Assembly: GCA_937883785.1 (NCBI GenBank)
Contig: CALGDE010000104.1
Location: 1-64,000 of the forward strand
Direction of reading: 5' to 3'
From: an uncultured cyanobacterium
Lineage (GTDB): Bacteria > Cyanobacteriota > Cyanobacteriia > CACIAM-69d
DNA: 64,000 nt
The notes under the pieces were generated by a model. The model ran no database searches, had not been told where the DNA came from, and saw nothing but the letters and a program-made list of their open reading frames with translations. Numbering within the stretch: position 1 is the stretch's first letter; each line of letters starts with the position of its first letter. Shown here piece by piece: positions 33,385 to 43,671 of the stretch. The position numbers and the translations under genes are program-made.

Positions 33385-34239
33385 TTAGGAATTGTCCACC
33401 AAGCTATCGCGGGTGCTGCGGCGGGTGAAGCCGTTCCATACGTCTAGCTCGTCAGGCGATCGCCCCAGCAAGGTTGCCCGCAAATTCTCCGGCAGCCCCT
33501 GAACGCGATAAAAGTCTGCACCGGTAATGCCTTGGGGGTTTTCCATCTGCACCCCTGTCAAATCCGCCCCGCGAAAATCCACCTGATCCAGTTGAGCACT
33601 GTTAAACCGGGCATTGACCAAGTAAGCGCCCGTAAAGCTAGCGCGGCGCAGGTCTGCACTGCTGAAGGCCGCGTCTGCCAAATTTGCTCCGGTGAAATCA
33701 GCACCGCTTAGGTACGCCCCCAAAAAATTTGCTCCAGACAGGTCCGCCCCGCGACAGTTCACTGTGTGCAGGTATGCGCCTCCCAGCTGCGCCCGGGGAC
33801 CGATCGCCCCACAACGACGATGGTTAAAGCCCTCCGGCCACTGGGTTTCTTGGTCATACAGCGCCACCGTCAGCAGGGTCTCATCCAACACCGCCCCTCG
33901 CAAATCTGCCCCGCGAATATCCGAACGATTTAGGGATGCTCCCGTAAAATTCGCCCCTTGCAGGTCTGCCCCACGCAGGTCTGCCCCACGCAGGTCCGCC
34001 CGCTGCAGCCATGCTCCTTTCAAGCTGGTCTCCCGCAGGCGAGCATTGGTAAACAGTACCCCCACCAGGTAAGCATCAGCCAAGTCAGCGCCGTCTAAAT
34101 TGACCTGGTATAAATCCAGCCGCTCAGCCTTTCCCCCCGAAAAGGGCAAGTCTGCGGGTGCCGTGTCGTTAGCACGAGCCTGAAAGGTTTTTCCTTGGGC
34201 GATCGCCTCTTGCAATGGGGGGGGAAACGCAGGGGTCAT
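33385..34239 (-). CDS. Pentapeptide-repeat protein
   Basis: 284-aa protein with two blocks of A(D/N)LxG repeats (about residues 45-125 and 165-250) that would fold as right-handed quadrilateral beta-helices. They are split by the insert YDQETQWPEGFNHRRCGAIGP, common in cyanobacterial members of the family. The function of these proteins is generally unknown. It has no signal peptide. Its 3' end lies 15 bp from the dispersed repeat copy. Confidence 0.88.
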   Translation of the reverse strand: MTPAFPPPLQEAIAQGKTFQARANDTAPADLPFSGGKAERLDLYQVNLDGADLADAYLVGVLFTNARLRETSLKGAWLQRADLRGADLRGADLQGANFTGASLNRSDIRGADLRGAVLDETLLTVALYDQETQWPEGFNHRRCGAIGPRAQLGGAYLHTVNCRGADLSGANFLGAYLSGADFTGANLADAAFSSADLRRASFTGAYLVNARFNSAQLDQVDFRGADLTGVQMENPQGITGADFYRVQGLPENLRATLLGRSPDELDVWNGFTRRSTRDSLVDNS

Positions 34240-34599
34240 GGGAAGAAGACAGTAACAATCGTTAGCGAGTTAACAGGGCAAACCTCGACTGGAAGTAATT
34301 ACCCTAGGCAGTGCATTCAGCATCGATAAAGTGTCGATGAACGAAGCAGGAGCATAGCTTGATAATTACAGTTGAGTTTCAGATCGCCCTAAGTCCACGA
34401 TTATGAAGAAGCCGTAACCAAACCCTAAATTAATAGCGAATCTTAACGGTCATTGTTAATGGTTATGAATAAGACTCGGGGCGATCGCCGCGCTGATGAC
34501 GCACTCGCCTTAAGCTGAGAACGTCCATGGTGAACTTTTGCAATGGACGTGAATTTTCGTGGTTCGTCTTTCGCAGTTCGTCACCGATTTCCCGCCCCC
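34240..34599. other. Divergent spacer before the second lyase gene
   Basis: A 360-bp spacer carrying the promoters of the pentapeptide-repeat gene (leftward) and the CpeS-family gene (rightward). It contains one HIP1 site near 34481. No other feature was seen. Confidence 0.4.
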
Positions 34600-35205
34600 A
34601 TGAATCCCACTCGTCTTATTCATCCGGCGACCATGCTGGAATTTTTCCGCAAAAGCGAAGGCACCTGGTATACCCAACGACAGGTGCACCACTTCGACTG
34701 CAGCGACGACGAGTCGGGAGAATCGAACCTGATTGTGAAGGTGCTGGAAGCAGACGCGCCGGAAATAATCGCCATTTGCGAACAGCAGCATGTGGACCCA
34801 ACCCGTGCCGTGGGAGCGGCCAGCTTCGGATGGCAGGGCAACCTGTCCACCAAGGCGTTTAACGAAAAGTACGCGGCGATTTTGGTGGACGTGCCTGATG
34901 AAGACAATCCCCACCGGGGACGGCTTCTGCGCGATCGCGGCTACGTAGAGGTGGTACCGGTTATTAGCCGCTACAACTTCAGCGATGATCATGTGCTGAC
35001 CATTGACACGGACTATGACAACCATCGCGGCCAAGAGCGGTGCTGGTTTGTGACGGACGATGTGCGGGTACGCGTTAGCAATGTGCGCACGGCCGGAGGC
35101 GTCAACTTAATGGCGTATTGCTCCGAATTTCGTTGCGTTAACGACGACATGCTTGATGAGGCGATCGCCCGTCACGCCCACCACAAATCAACGGCGGCAT
35201 CGTAG
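34600..35205 (+). CDS. CpcS/CpeS-family phycobiliprotein lyase (CpeU-like?)
   Basis: Second CpeS-family lyase, 202 aa from ATG 34600 (ATG 34543 and ATG 34633 are alternatives; no clear ribosome site decides). Family marks are FFRKSEGTWYTQRQVHHFD, the Trp in GAASFGWQGN, VDVPDEDNPHRGRLLRDRGY and ERCWFVTDDVRVRVSNVRT. Paralogues of this group attach phycoerythrobilin or phycocyanobilin to Cys-82-type sites. The N-terminal 11 residues before MLEFF may not be real. Its position before pebA favours a phycoerythrin substrate; CpeU is a guess. Confidence 0.75.
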   Translation: MNPTRLIHPATMLEFFRKSEGTWYTQRQVHHFDCSDDESGESNLIVKVLEADAPEIIAICEQQHVDPTRAVGAASFGWQGNLSTKAFNEKYAAILVDVPDEDNPHRGRLLRDRGYVEVVPVISRYNFSDDHVLTIDTDYDNHRGQERCWFVTDDVRVRVSNVRTAGGVNLMAYCSEFRCVNDDMLDEAIARHAHHKSTAAS

Positions 35206-35482
35206 GAACACCGGATAACAGGGACATCTTGAACCATGAGGCCACATGAAGCCCTTAAAATAAATCCTTAAAATTTGTATCACCCAGTTGACAATAACTA
35301 TCGATTAGGGAGCTCCATGTTGGGAGCTTTCTGCTGAGCGTAAATTCAAATTTAGACACATTGGCGATGTTTTTCTTGGTATTACGAAACGTGTCTTTGT
35401 TTTTGTGTAAGTCAGGGCGACTCCACAAGTTTTCCTATACTTGAAATACCTTTCAAGGGCGCGATATTGCAACCTTTTTTTT
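35206..35482 (+). promoter_or_regulatory. pebA upstream region
   Basis: No gene. A hairpin AGCTCC-ATGTTG-GGAGCT (35311-35328) followed by TTTCT may end the lyase transcript. AGACAC (35354-35359) and GTGTCT (35391-35396), followed by TTGTTTTTG, form a second candidate stop in the pebA leader. TTGACA occurs at 35289 without an obvious -10. Confidence 0.45.
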
Positions 35483-36220
35483 ATGTATAAGCCTTTTCAA
35501 AAGCACCTCGAAGAAGAGATACATCGGCTATTTGATTTGCAAACTGTGCCTTTGCCCGATGGTTTAGAACGTCAGGTTTCTGAGCGCGGCAAAAACCCGG
35601 CAACCATTCAAAGTTGGAGCTATAGCTGTCCTCAACTCAGAAAGATTCGATACACCTATATTGACGGCGGTACTACGATTCAGGTCTTTAACAGTGTGAT
35701 CTATCCTAGCCATCAATACGATATTCCCCTGTTAGGCATCGACTTACTATCTTTTAATCGTCGAAAAAATCTCGTTGTTGTGGATTTTCAGCCCCTATTT
35801 CAAGATGCTGATTATCAGGCGAAATACATTGAGCCCATGCAAGAGATGTACAAGTCTTTTGACGATTTGGCTCAGAATTTGGGGATGAAGTTCTACGACG
35901 CAAATCGATATTTTTCCAAGTATTTAATTTTTGCAAAAGCAGACGCAGACATGGTTCCCACGCGGGTGCTAGAAGCTTTTAAGACATACGTTGCAAAGTA
36001 TTTTGAAATGGTGGGCGGAGCAGCGCCTTTGACGGATCCGTCTGATATTCAGCGAATTGTGCAGGCTCAGAAAGATTACGACCAATACAGTGCTGAGCGA
36101 GACCCTGCCCACGGCTTATTCAGCAGCTATTTTGGACACGAATGGGCTGAGCGCTTTTTATATGAATTCCTATTTGAAGATGCGCGACCGGTGGAAGCGG
36201 CCGTAGGCCGCCGTCGCTAG
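35483..36220 (+). CDS. pebA: 15,16-dihydrobiliverdin:ferredoxin oxidoreductase PebA
   Basis: Ferredoxin-dependent bilin reductase (245 aa from ATG 35483; a TTG at 35441 is unlikely) converting biliverdin IXa to 15,16-dihydrobiliverdin. Typical stretches are SWSYSCPQLRKIRYTYIDGG, QVFNSVIYPSHQYDIPLLGIDLLSF (in part) and NLVVVDFQPLF; the conserved Asp of the active site lies in the last of these regions. The C-terminus has DPAHGLFSSYFGHEWAERFL. It precedes pebB by 177 bp and supplies its substrate. Confidence 0.93.
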   Translation: MYKPFQKHLEEEIHRLFDLQTVPLPDGLERQVSERGKNPATIQSWSYSCPQLRKIRYTYIDGGTTIQVFNSVIYPSHQYDIPLLGIDLLSFNRRKNLVVVDFQPLFQDADYQAKYIEPMQEMYKSFDDLAQNLGMKFYDANRYFSKYLIFAKADADMVPTRVLEAFKTYVAKYFEMVGGAAPLTDPSDIQRIVQAQKDYDQYSAERDPAHGLFSSYFGHEWAERFLYEFLFEDARPVEAAVGRRR

Positions 36221-36225
36221 GAAAG

Positions 36226-36259
36226 TACATTCCATAGTGGAAATACATTCCACAGCGGA
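36226..36259 (+). repeat. Twin 16-bp direct repeat between pebA and pebB
   Basis: TACATTCCATAGTGGA (36226-36241) and TACATTCCACAGCGGA (36244-36259) differ at two positions and each contains a TTCC...GGA dyad. It could be an operator for a pebB promoter or a chance duplication. Confidence 0.55.
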
Positions 36260-36397
36260 CACCCCTGGTGAAGAAAGAGCTGAAGGCAAGACTCTGTTGA
36301 GACTAATTGTCAACAGGTTTGATTGGCGCTTTTTTCATTCACACCGCCCCAATTTAGTTAGTACCGTAGGACGATTCAGGAAAATTTCTTCAGTGCC

Positions 36398-37138
36398 ATG
36401 ACCCTATACCAGCCGTTTTTGGACCACGCGATCGCCACCTTAAATGAACGGTTGGACTTGCAGCCCTATCCTATTCCGGCGGGTTATGAAAAGAAAGAAG
36501 CTCGCGTTGGCAGCAAGACCAGAGCCCAAACGGTAACTACCAGCAGCTATGCGGTTTGCTCAAAGAAGCTACGGCAAATCCGGGCAGCCCATGTGCAAGG
36601 GGGTGGTTTGGTGCAAGTACTAAACTTCGTTATTTTTCCAAATCTTGAGTACGATTTACCATTCTTTGGTGCTGACTTAGTTACCTTGCCGGGGGGGCAT
36701 TTAATCGCTATTGATATGCAGCCCTTGTTCGGTGGCAGTGATGGGTATCGAGCGAAGTATGCGGATCCAGTAATGGAAACGTTCCAAAAGTATCAAGCTG
36801 ATTTACCCTGGGGTGGCGATTTTCCTGAGGAAGCCAAGGCGTTTTTCTCACCAGCATTTTTGTGGACTAGACCTAAGGAAAATACGGCGGTTGAAACCCA
36901 TGTTTTCAATGCGTTTAAAGATTATTTAACGCTGTATTTAGATTTTGTTGATGCGTCCGTTGAAGCGCCCATTGGTGATCGTCCCGAGATCCAAGAAGCC
37001 CACTTACGATACCTGAGATATCGGGCAGAAAAAGATCCAGCTCGAGGAATGTTCAAACGGTTTTACGGTGAAGAATGGACCGAAGAATATATCCATGGAT
37101 TTTTATTTGATCTGGAACGTCAGCTAACCGCTGCGTAA
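36398..37138 (+). CDS. pebB: Phycoerythrobilin:ferredoxin oxidoreductase PebB
   Basis: Second reductase (246 aa), taking 15,16-dihydrobiliverdin to 3Z-phycoerythrobilin, the C-PE chromophore. Recognised by [41 protein letters not shown] (in part), [12 protein letters not shown] and the C-terminal [20 protein letters not shown]. Known PebA/PebB pairs channel the intermediate. It ends at a strong terminator. Confidence 0.94.
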   Translation: MTLYQPFLDHAIATLNERLDLQPYPIPAGYEKKEARVGSKTRAQTVTTSSYAVCSKKLRQIRAAHVQGGGLVQVLNFVIFPNLEYDLPFFGADLVTLPGGHLIAIDMQPLFGGSDGYRAKYADPVMETFQKYQADLPWGGDFPEEAKAFFSPAFLWTRPKENTAVETHVFNAFKDYLTLYLDFVDASVEAPIGDRPEIQEAHLRYLRYRAEKDPARGMFKRFYGEEWTEEYIHGFLFDLERQLTAA

Positions 37139-37165
37139 GCCAATCAGTGAAATCAAGAACTATTT

Positions 37166-37199
37166 AAAAGTGGCTGGTTAATGTCAGCCACTTTTTTAT
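37166..37199 (+). terminator. Terminator after pebB
   Basis: AAAAGTGGCTG (37166-37176), loop GTTAATGT, CAGCCACTTTT (37185-37195), followed by TTATT. An 11-bp perfect stem; its A/T flanks allow it to serve both strands, including the convergent globin-like gene. Confidence 0.88.
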
Positions 37200-37208
37200 T
37201 TGATTTTT

Positions 37209-37796
37209 TTAAAATGCCTCTAGAGCAGCAATTAATGGCGCAAAATGTTCGTTGATCATGGCAGTTAGGTCGTCGTCGTGAGCAGACTGACAGTGCTTTT
37301 GTCCTGCGATCGCCAACGCCCGAATTCCCACCACCATTGCCGGCAAAGGCACCTTCAGCTCCTCATACAACAGCGCCATATATCCCAGCCCTTCCTGGCT
37401 TAAATACTGGGTGCTGTTGCCCGCCAAGCCGTAGCTAACACAGCGTAGAAACTGCCAAAAATCTCGCCAGCACGCCTCCGCACGATGCTTAGGATAAAGG
37501 TCACCGCCGCTATCGGTAATGCCCGGAAAGCCAATCAGAACCTGTCCCCGTGCCTCCGTCACAATGGTGCTGGCAAAGTCACGAAACTGTCGAGAGACCT
37601 GGAGCTTAATCGGGTCCAACGTGTCTTCTGCCTCCTCGCTGATGGCATTGATATCCTCATCACGCAAATAGCGAAATTCATTGTCCGCCGCTTGAAATCT
37701 TTCAAGGACGGCAGCGGGCAGGCGCTCTTCCCAAGACGTAAAGCTAACAATGCGGGCTTTGGGAATTAGCTCTTTGGCGCGATCGCTAAGTTGCAT
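37209..37796 (-). CDS. Divergent phycobilisome-type globin (phycobiliprotein-like)
   Basis: 195-aa protein with the phycobiliprotein fold but far from any standard subunit. The block HRAEACWRDFWQFLRCVSYG (residues 105-123) matches the bilin-site region [20 protein letters not shown] of CpeB, so C109 corresponds to the Cys-82/84 chromophore site. The Arg and Asp that grip the bilin are kept, while Trp, Phe and C119 are unusual. The C-terminal half LYEELKVPLPAMVVGIRAL matches the later globin helices. The N-terminus lacks the usual X-Y helix sequence. Possible roles: bilin carrier, assembly factor or minor subunit. It lies between pebB and cpeB, on the opposite strand. Confidence 0.78.
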   Translation of the reverse strand: MQLSDRAKELIPKARIVSFTSWEERLPAAVLERFQAADNEFRYLRDEDINAISEEAEDTLDPIKLQVSRQFRDFASTIVTEARGQVLIGFPGITDSGGDLYPKHRAEACWRDFWQFLRCVSYGLAGNSTQYLSQEGLGYMALLYEELKVPLPAMVVGIRALAIAGQKHCQSAHDDDLTAMINEHFAPLIAALEAF

Positions 37797-37883
37797 AGGG
37801 ACTCAAGAAAGCTACAGGTAAAACTTTAAACTTAGAAGCCATCACCAGGCGAATCATGGTGACAGCCCCAGTCAGCGCCATTG

Positions 37884-37926
37884 TTCAGTGATCTAGTTAT
37901 TCAGTGATCTAGTTGTTCAGTGATCT
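37884..37926. repeat. 16-bp tandem repeat, about 2.7 copies
   Basis: TTCAGTGATCTAGTTA, TTCAGTGATCTAGTTG and a partial TTCAGTGATCT in direct succession, in the gap between two minus-strand genes. No known family recognised. Confidence 0.75.
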
Positions 37927-37933
37927 ATTTAGA

Positions 37934-38269
37934 TTATTGCGCTGAACCATTTTGGCGATCGCGCAGCCCTTGGATCAACTGAGTAACCTTGGCAATTTCA
38001 GGGTGGCTATCCACTTGGGCTTGCGCCGCCTTTTTTGGCAACTTAATCTTGCGCGCAATATCCATCGTGTCGTCCACCAGCCGCTGACGATAAGCTTCCA
38101 ACTCCGCAATCACGGCGTCCACCTCCTCAGAGGTTGCAGAGGTTGCCGCTGTATTTGCAGTAGGGTCGGCAGAATTATTTTCCCCATCTCCAGCGACTCC
38201 CTCAACAGAAGCTCCGGTAGGGTCAGATACAGCATCAGTGGGAGAAAAATCGGCAGTTTGAGATTGCAT
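37934..38269 (-). CDS. Small acidic hypothetical protein (111 aa)
   Basis: Starts at ATG 38269. Residues 1-47 are low-complexity Ala/Thr/Asp/Ser and probably disordered; residues 48-111 are predicted helical (VDAVIAELEAYRQRLVDDTMDIARKI in part; HPEIAKVTQLIQGLRDRQ). I do not recognise the family. It lies upstream of the phycobiliprotein-like gene on the same strand and shares its intergenic promoter area with cpeB, which makes a pigment-related role possible but unproven. Confidence 0.55.
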   Translation of the reverse strand: MQSQTADFSPTDAVSDPTGASVEGVAGDGENNSADPTANTAATSATSEEVDAVIAELEAYRQRLVDDTMDIARKIKLPKKAAQAQVDSHPEIAKVTQLIQGLRDRQNGSAQ

Positions 38270-39347
<1,078 letters not shown>

Positions 39348-39424
39348 TTCTCAACTGGCTTCGGCTAAGTTGATCTGATATTTATTGATTCAGTATTTAT
39401 CGATTCAACCACAAGCCGCTGGCG

Positions 39425-39984
<560 letters not shown>

Positions 39985-40064
39985 GCTCTTGTGCGCTTGA
40001 GTTACCTATGACGGGTAGCCGATGCGTTGAGCTTAATTTCTGACACGGTTTATGTGTGAGACAG

Positions 40065-40135
40065 TCTGGGAATTCTGAGTTTTGCCCTTAGCCTCCGGGT
40101 TAAGCGTTGTCTCGGGATTCCCAGATTTGTTTTTG
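40065..40135 (+). terminator. cpeBA terminator
   Basis: TCTGGGAAT (40065-40073) pairs with ATTCCCAGA (40117-40125), followed by TTTGTTTTT. Inside is a second hairpin CTTAGCC/GGGTTAAG. A large, strong stop as expected after a very highly expressed operon. Confidence 0.85.
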
Positions 40136-40284
40136 GGCGTTCCGACTTATTGTGCTTTAGTTTTTCCGATGTCAGCGTGGGAGAGAATTCGCTTTAATGG
40201 AGTCGAGATTGATAGAGTGCTGACTCTACCGCTGGGTTTGGCTTTGACCGTATCTGCCTTATTTATTGCTGAGGAGTGATATCG

Positions 40285-41847
40285 ATGCTGCAACAGTCTA
40301 TGCAATGGTTCCGAAACAAGCCGGTGTGGGTTGTTGGGGCTGGTGTGGCAGCGTCCTGGGCCGTCTTAGATGTGGCCCACGGAATTGTGAGCGGGGCGGA
40401 CAATTGGTTAACCCTGGGATTAGTGGCAGCCGGGGCAGGATGGTGGATATCGAAAAAGAAGACATCGCCAAAGGGGGCGGTTTTTACCTCAGATGAGCTG
40501 GGGCGATCGCAGCTAGAAAAACTGCTGAAAATCACCGAGGAGCGTCTGGCCAGCCTAGAGCGGGAGGGGGATGGATCCCAGAATTTTGACCCGTGGCGAT
40601 CGCAGTTAGCACGGCTGGAAGCCGACCTAGACTGGCGAGAGGTGACGGAGGAACGATCGCTGATTTTGGTGGGGGGACGAGGTACCGGGAAGTCCACCTT
40701 GGGGGCGGTTTTACCCCTCACCTACAGTGAAGTGGAGTTCAAATGGACGGAGCAAACGGCATTTTTTGCTGGCGATACAACCTGTGGCGACAATAATTTT
40801 GCTCGTAGCGATCGCGCTGGTGGTGATGTTGATGACGATAAAGCGTTAACGGCGGCTTTAGCGGCGGACGGGGTAATTCTGGTGCTGTCGGGAGATTTGA
40901 CGGCGACGGAGCTGGCATTTTTACAGGGTCTTTGCAGTGTTGGTGGTACCGATAGCACCGGGCGGGGAGAAGCGTTGATGCCCATGTTGCCCCCCATGCT
41001 GGTGGTGGTTATTAATAAGCGAGATCAGTGGCTACCGGAAGAGGAGCAAGGGGTGCTGGCGCGGGTGCAGCAGCGATTAACGGGAATTATTCCGCCTGAG
41101 CAGGTGGTATCGGCAGCGGCTGCCCCTCGAGAAATTAAAGTGCGGCGCTATCAAAAAGATGGATCTAAGGTGGAGCTAATGGAGCAGCCCGCCCCGGCGA
41201 TCTCCGAGGTTTCCACAGCCCTGGAAGCCTGGACCCAGCGATCGGCGAACCAACTACGATGGGGGGCCCCCACGCGACTCCTGGATGCTACGTTTCAGGA
41301 GATTCAAGGGTCGCTCAATCAGGCGCGGCGCACCCGAGCGATGGCGGCCATTGACCAAAGTCAATGGATTGCGGCGGCGGCGGCCTTTGCTAATCCGGTG
41401 CCAGGATTGGACCTGGTGGCGACGGCCGCAGTGAATGGACAGCTGGTGATGGACTTGGGGGCGGTGTACCAGCTGTCGTTTGATTTGGAGCGGGCGACGG
41501 CGATCGCCAAAACCTTTGGAGAGCTGATGATTAAGCAGGGGCTGGTGGAGTTATCCAGCCAGGTGATCGCTGGGGCGTTAAAAACCAACGCCATGACCTA
41601 CGTCGCTGGCGGCGCTGTTCAGGGCATTAGCGCTGCTTACCTAACGCGGGTAGCAGGGCTGGCGCTGGTGGAAATCTTTGAAGCCCACTCGGCAGCGGTG
41701 GCGATCGCGGACAATGAAACCTGGTTATCGCCGGAGCGCATCGGGTCTACCTTACAAACCACCTTCGCACGGGTGCGAGACGGGTTTGGCTGGCAAGATT
41801 TTCTCCATCAGGCGACCCAGCGGCTAAGTTTAAGCGCTACAGTTTAG
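40285..41847 (+). CDS. DUF697-containing GTPase-like membrane protein
   Basis: 520 aa from ATG 40285, eight bases after GAGGAG (GTG 40276 is too close to it). Two hydrophobic segments at the N-terminus (VWVVGAGVAASWAVLDVAHG; WLTLGLVAAGAGWWI) are followed by a P-loop GGRGTGKST (about residue 133), a Walker B-like ADGVILVLSGD and the guanine-type motif NKRD (VVVINKRDQW). The C-terminal 200 residues match DUF697 (AAAAFANPVPGLDLVATAAV; YVAGGAVQGISAAYLTRVAG). Such proteins are common in cyanobacteria; function unknown. Confidence 0.78.
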   Translation: MLQQSMQWFRNKPVWVVGAGVAASWAVLDVAHGIVSGADNWLTLGLVAAGAGWWISKKKTSPKGAVFTSDELGRSQLEKLLKITEERLASLEREGDGSQNFDPWRSQLARLEADLDWREVTEERSLILVGGRGTGKSTLGAVLPLTYSEVEFKWTEQTAFFAGDTTCGDNNFARSDRAGGDVDDDKALTAALAADGVILVLSGDLTATELAFLQGLCSVGGTDSTGRGEALMPMLPPMLVVVINKRDQWLPEEEQGVLARVQQRLTGIIPPEQVVSAAAAPREIKVRRYQKDGSKVELMEQPAPAISEVSTALEAWTQRSANQLRWGAPTRLLDATFQEIQGSLNQARRTRAMAAIDQSQWIAAAAAFANPVPGLDLVATAAVNGQLVMDLGAVYQLSFDLERATAIAKTFGELMIKQGLVELSSQVIAGALKTNAMTYVAGGAVQGISAAYLTRVAGLALVEIFEAHSAAVAIADNETWLSPERIGSTLQTTFARVRDGFGWQDFLHQATQRLSLSATV

Positions 41848-42017
41848 GAATTTATTGCTGAATGCTGTAACAGGTTTAAGCTAGGTGCTGTGGCAGGTTT
41901 AAGTAGTTTGCCCAACAATCTTCCGTAAATATACGGATAAGATAAGAAGCAATCGAATAAAAAGCAATCGGATAGATACGAGGCTGGGGTGCCTAAGAGA
42001 AACGGTAAGGGGTCAGT

Positions 42018-42593
42018 ATGAAGAAATTTACGTCGATACAATCCAACGCACCAGCACAATTAGAGCCCTGGCAGGGTGGTTCTCAGCGTCTCTTCCCTCA
42101 AGATATGGATGTATCTCGAGAAAGATTAAATCAGCGGCGAGCCCAACGGCGACAGCAGCGGATGCAAGAACGGCGACAGGTGGCGATCGCGGCAGTCACA
42201 ACGGTGGCGGTGGGATTCTTTGGCGCCGCGTGGTTTGGCTTTGGACGGGCGATCGCGAATGCCCAAGGGTTTAGCGAAACAGATATTAGTCAGTATGCCG
42301 AAGCGGTATTAGCCGTCGAAGCTCTGCGACAAACGGCCCACTCCCAAACCAAAGACTTGCTGGGGGGCGGCGCTGTACCGGTGGTAATTTGCTCAGAGGA
42401 AGACACCATCAAAACCCTATCGCCAGAGGTCCGTCGGGTAGCCGTGACCTTTTGCAATGAAGCCAAGTCACTGATTGAAAGCACCGGGCTGGGGGTGGAG
42501 CAATTTAACCGAATGGTGGAGATCCAGCTAATCGATCCCAACCTAAGCCAGCGGGTTCAAGAGGAACTGGTTCGTTTACAGCGCCCCCAGTAG
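42018..42593 (+). CDS. DUF4168 family protein
   Basis: 191 aa with a basic N-terminus (RLNQRRAQRRQQRMQERRQ), one hydrophobic segment (VAIAAVTTVAVGFFGAAWFGFG), a possible AxA cleavage region (RAIANAQG) and then the DUF4168 region starting FSETDISQYAEAVLAVEALR and ending SQRVQEELVRLQ. It is probably anchored in or exported across the inner membrane. The function is unknown; the start at ATG 42018 is behind AAGGGG. Confidence 0.72.
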   Translation: MKKFTSIQSNAPAQLEPWQGGSQRLFPQDMDVSRERLNQRRAQRRQQRMQERRQVAIAAVTTVAVGFFGAAWFGFGRAIANAQGFSETDISQYAEAVLAVEALRQTAHSQTKDLLGGGAVPVVICSEEDTIKTLSPEVRRVAVTFCNEAKSLIESTGLGVEQFNRMVEIQLIDPNLSQRVQEELVRLQRPQ

Positions 42594-42639
42594 AGGTCCA
42601 GTCAGCGACTAATCACTGAAACATTTCCCCACAGATTCC

Positions 42640-42855
42640 ATGAGCAAGTCGATGAGAGATGGCGACAATGCTGCCAAAGCAAAAATCAATTTCAAAACTG
42701 GAGAAATAGAGTTTGCAGGGTCGGAAGAATTTGTGCAGAAACAGCTAGCTTCTCTCGAAGTTATTGCTGAATATATGGGGCGTTTAATGGGGAGCGACGG
42801 CGAAAGTTCTGGTTCAGAGCAACCCCTAAACGTCGTGAAAAATCTGAACGAATAA
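42640..42855 (+). CDS. Small hypothetical protein (71 aa)
   Basis: Short acidic protein. The centre AKINFKTGEIEFAGSEEFVQKQLASLE resembles a 'substrate-like' beta-hairpin plus helix seen in small cyanobacterial proteins of unknown role. It lies 46 bp after the DUF4168 gene and before a strong bidirectional terminator, so it is probably the last gene of that transcript. Confidence 0.6.
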   Translation: MSKSMRDGDNAAKAKINFKTGEIEFAGSEEFVQKQLASLEVIAEYMGRLMGSDGESSGSEQPLNVVKNLNE

Positions 42856-42873
42856 GTAGCCTTAGCCCAATAA

Positions 42874-42909
42874 AAGACCCTGGTCATAGTTAGTACCGAC
42901 CAGGGTCTT
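42874..42909. terminator. Bidirectional terminator
   Basis: AAGACCCTGGTC (42874-42885) and GACCAGGGTCTT (42898-42909), a perfect 12-bp stem with a 12-nt loop, placed between the small hypothetical gene and the convergent cyclophilin gene. Confidence 0.88.
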
Positions 42910-42930
42910 CTGGTTTGATGAGAAATAAAC

Positions 42931-43485
42931 TTACTCAGCGGGAGCAGCGGGGGTTACAAAGGGCTCGTCAACGGCTAGAGATCCGCATTCTTCGATTTTG
43001 ACTTCAGCCTTAGGGCGGTCCTGCATGCCGGTGGGGTTTGCTTCAATCTTGCGAACCACATCCATGCCTTCCAGAATCTTGCCAAAGACCACGTGGCGTC
43101 CGTCCAACCAGGGGGTCTGTACGGTGGTGATAAAGAACTGGGAGCCGTTGGTGTTAGGACCGGCGTTGGCCATGGATAGCCAGCCGGCGCCGTAGTGCTT
43201 CAGCTTGAAGTTCTCGTCGTCGAACTTATTACCGTAGATGGACTTGCCGCCAGTGCCGTTAAAGTTGGTGAAGTCGCCACCCTGGCACATAAAGTCTTTG
43301 ATGACTCGGTGGAAGATGCTGCCTTTGTAGCCAAAGCCTTTTTCACCGGTGCACAGCGCTTCAAAATTATCAGCGGTCTTGGGAACGGTGTCACCAAAAA
43401 GCCCGATTACGATGCGTCCGGCTGCTTCGCCGCCAATGGTCATATCAAAATAGACTTTCTTAGTGACCGTAGTTAGCTCTGACAT
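42931..43485 (-). CDS. Cyclophilin-type peptidyl-prolyl isomerase
   Basis: Cytoplasmic cyclophilin (184 aa), accelerating proline isomerisation during folding. The active-site stretches are all present: [20 protein letters not shown] (Arg of the active site), [13 protein letters not shown], and [12 protein letters not shown]. It lacks a signal peptide and has an eukaryote-like sequence, as often seen in cyanobacteria. The C-terminus is Ala/Pro-rich (VTPAAPAE). Confidence 0.94.
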   Translation of the reverse strand: MSELTTVTKKVYFDMTIGGEAAGRIVIGLFGDTVPKTADNFEALCTGEKGFGYKGSIFHRVIKDFMCQGGDFTNFNGTGGKSIYGNKFDDENFKLKHYGAGWLSMANAGPNTNGSQFFITTVQTPWLDGRHVVFGKILEGMDVVRKIEANPTGMQDRPKAEVKIEECGSLAVDEPFVTPAAPAE

Positions 43486-43671
43486 AACCTGTTTGTTTTA
43501 GTTGTCTTTTGTCTTAGCTTACTGCCATTGGTAAAGGGGAAAAATAAGTTAGCGCCACAAGTCAGTCAGAATAAAATCAGTGCAGCAGGCAGTTTCCACA
43601 TTACGGCTTTTCCCTCTGCGTCTTTTTCCCTGCTGTGTAGGATCCCTCCACTACCCTTCTGCGCCCCGCCC

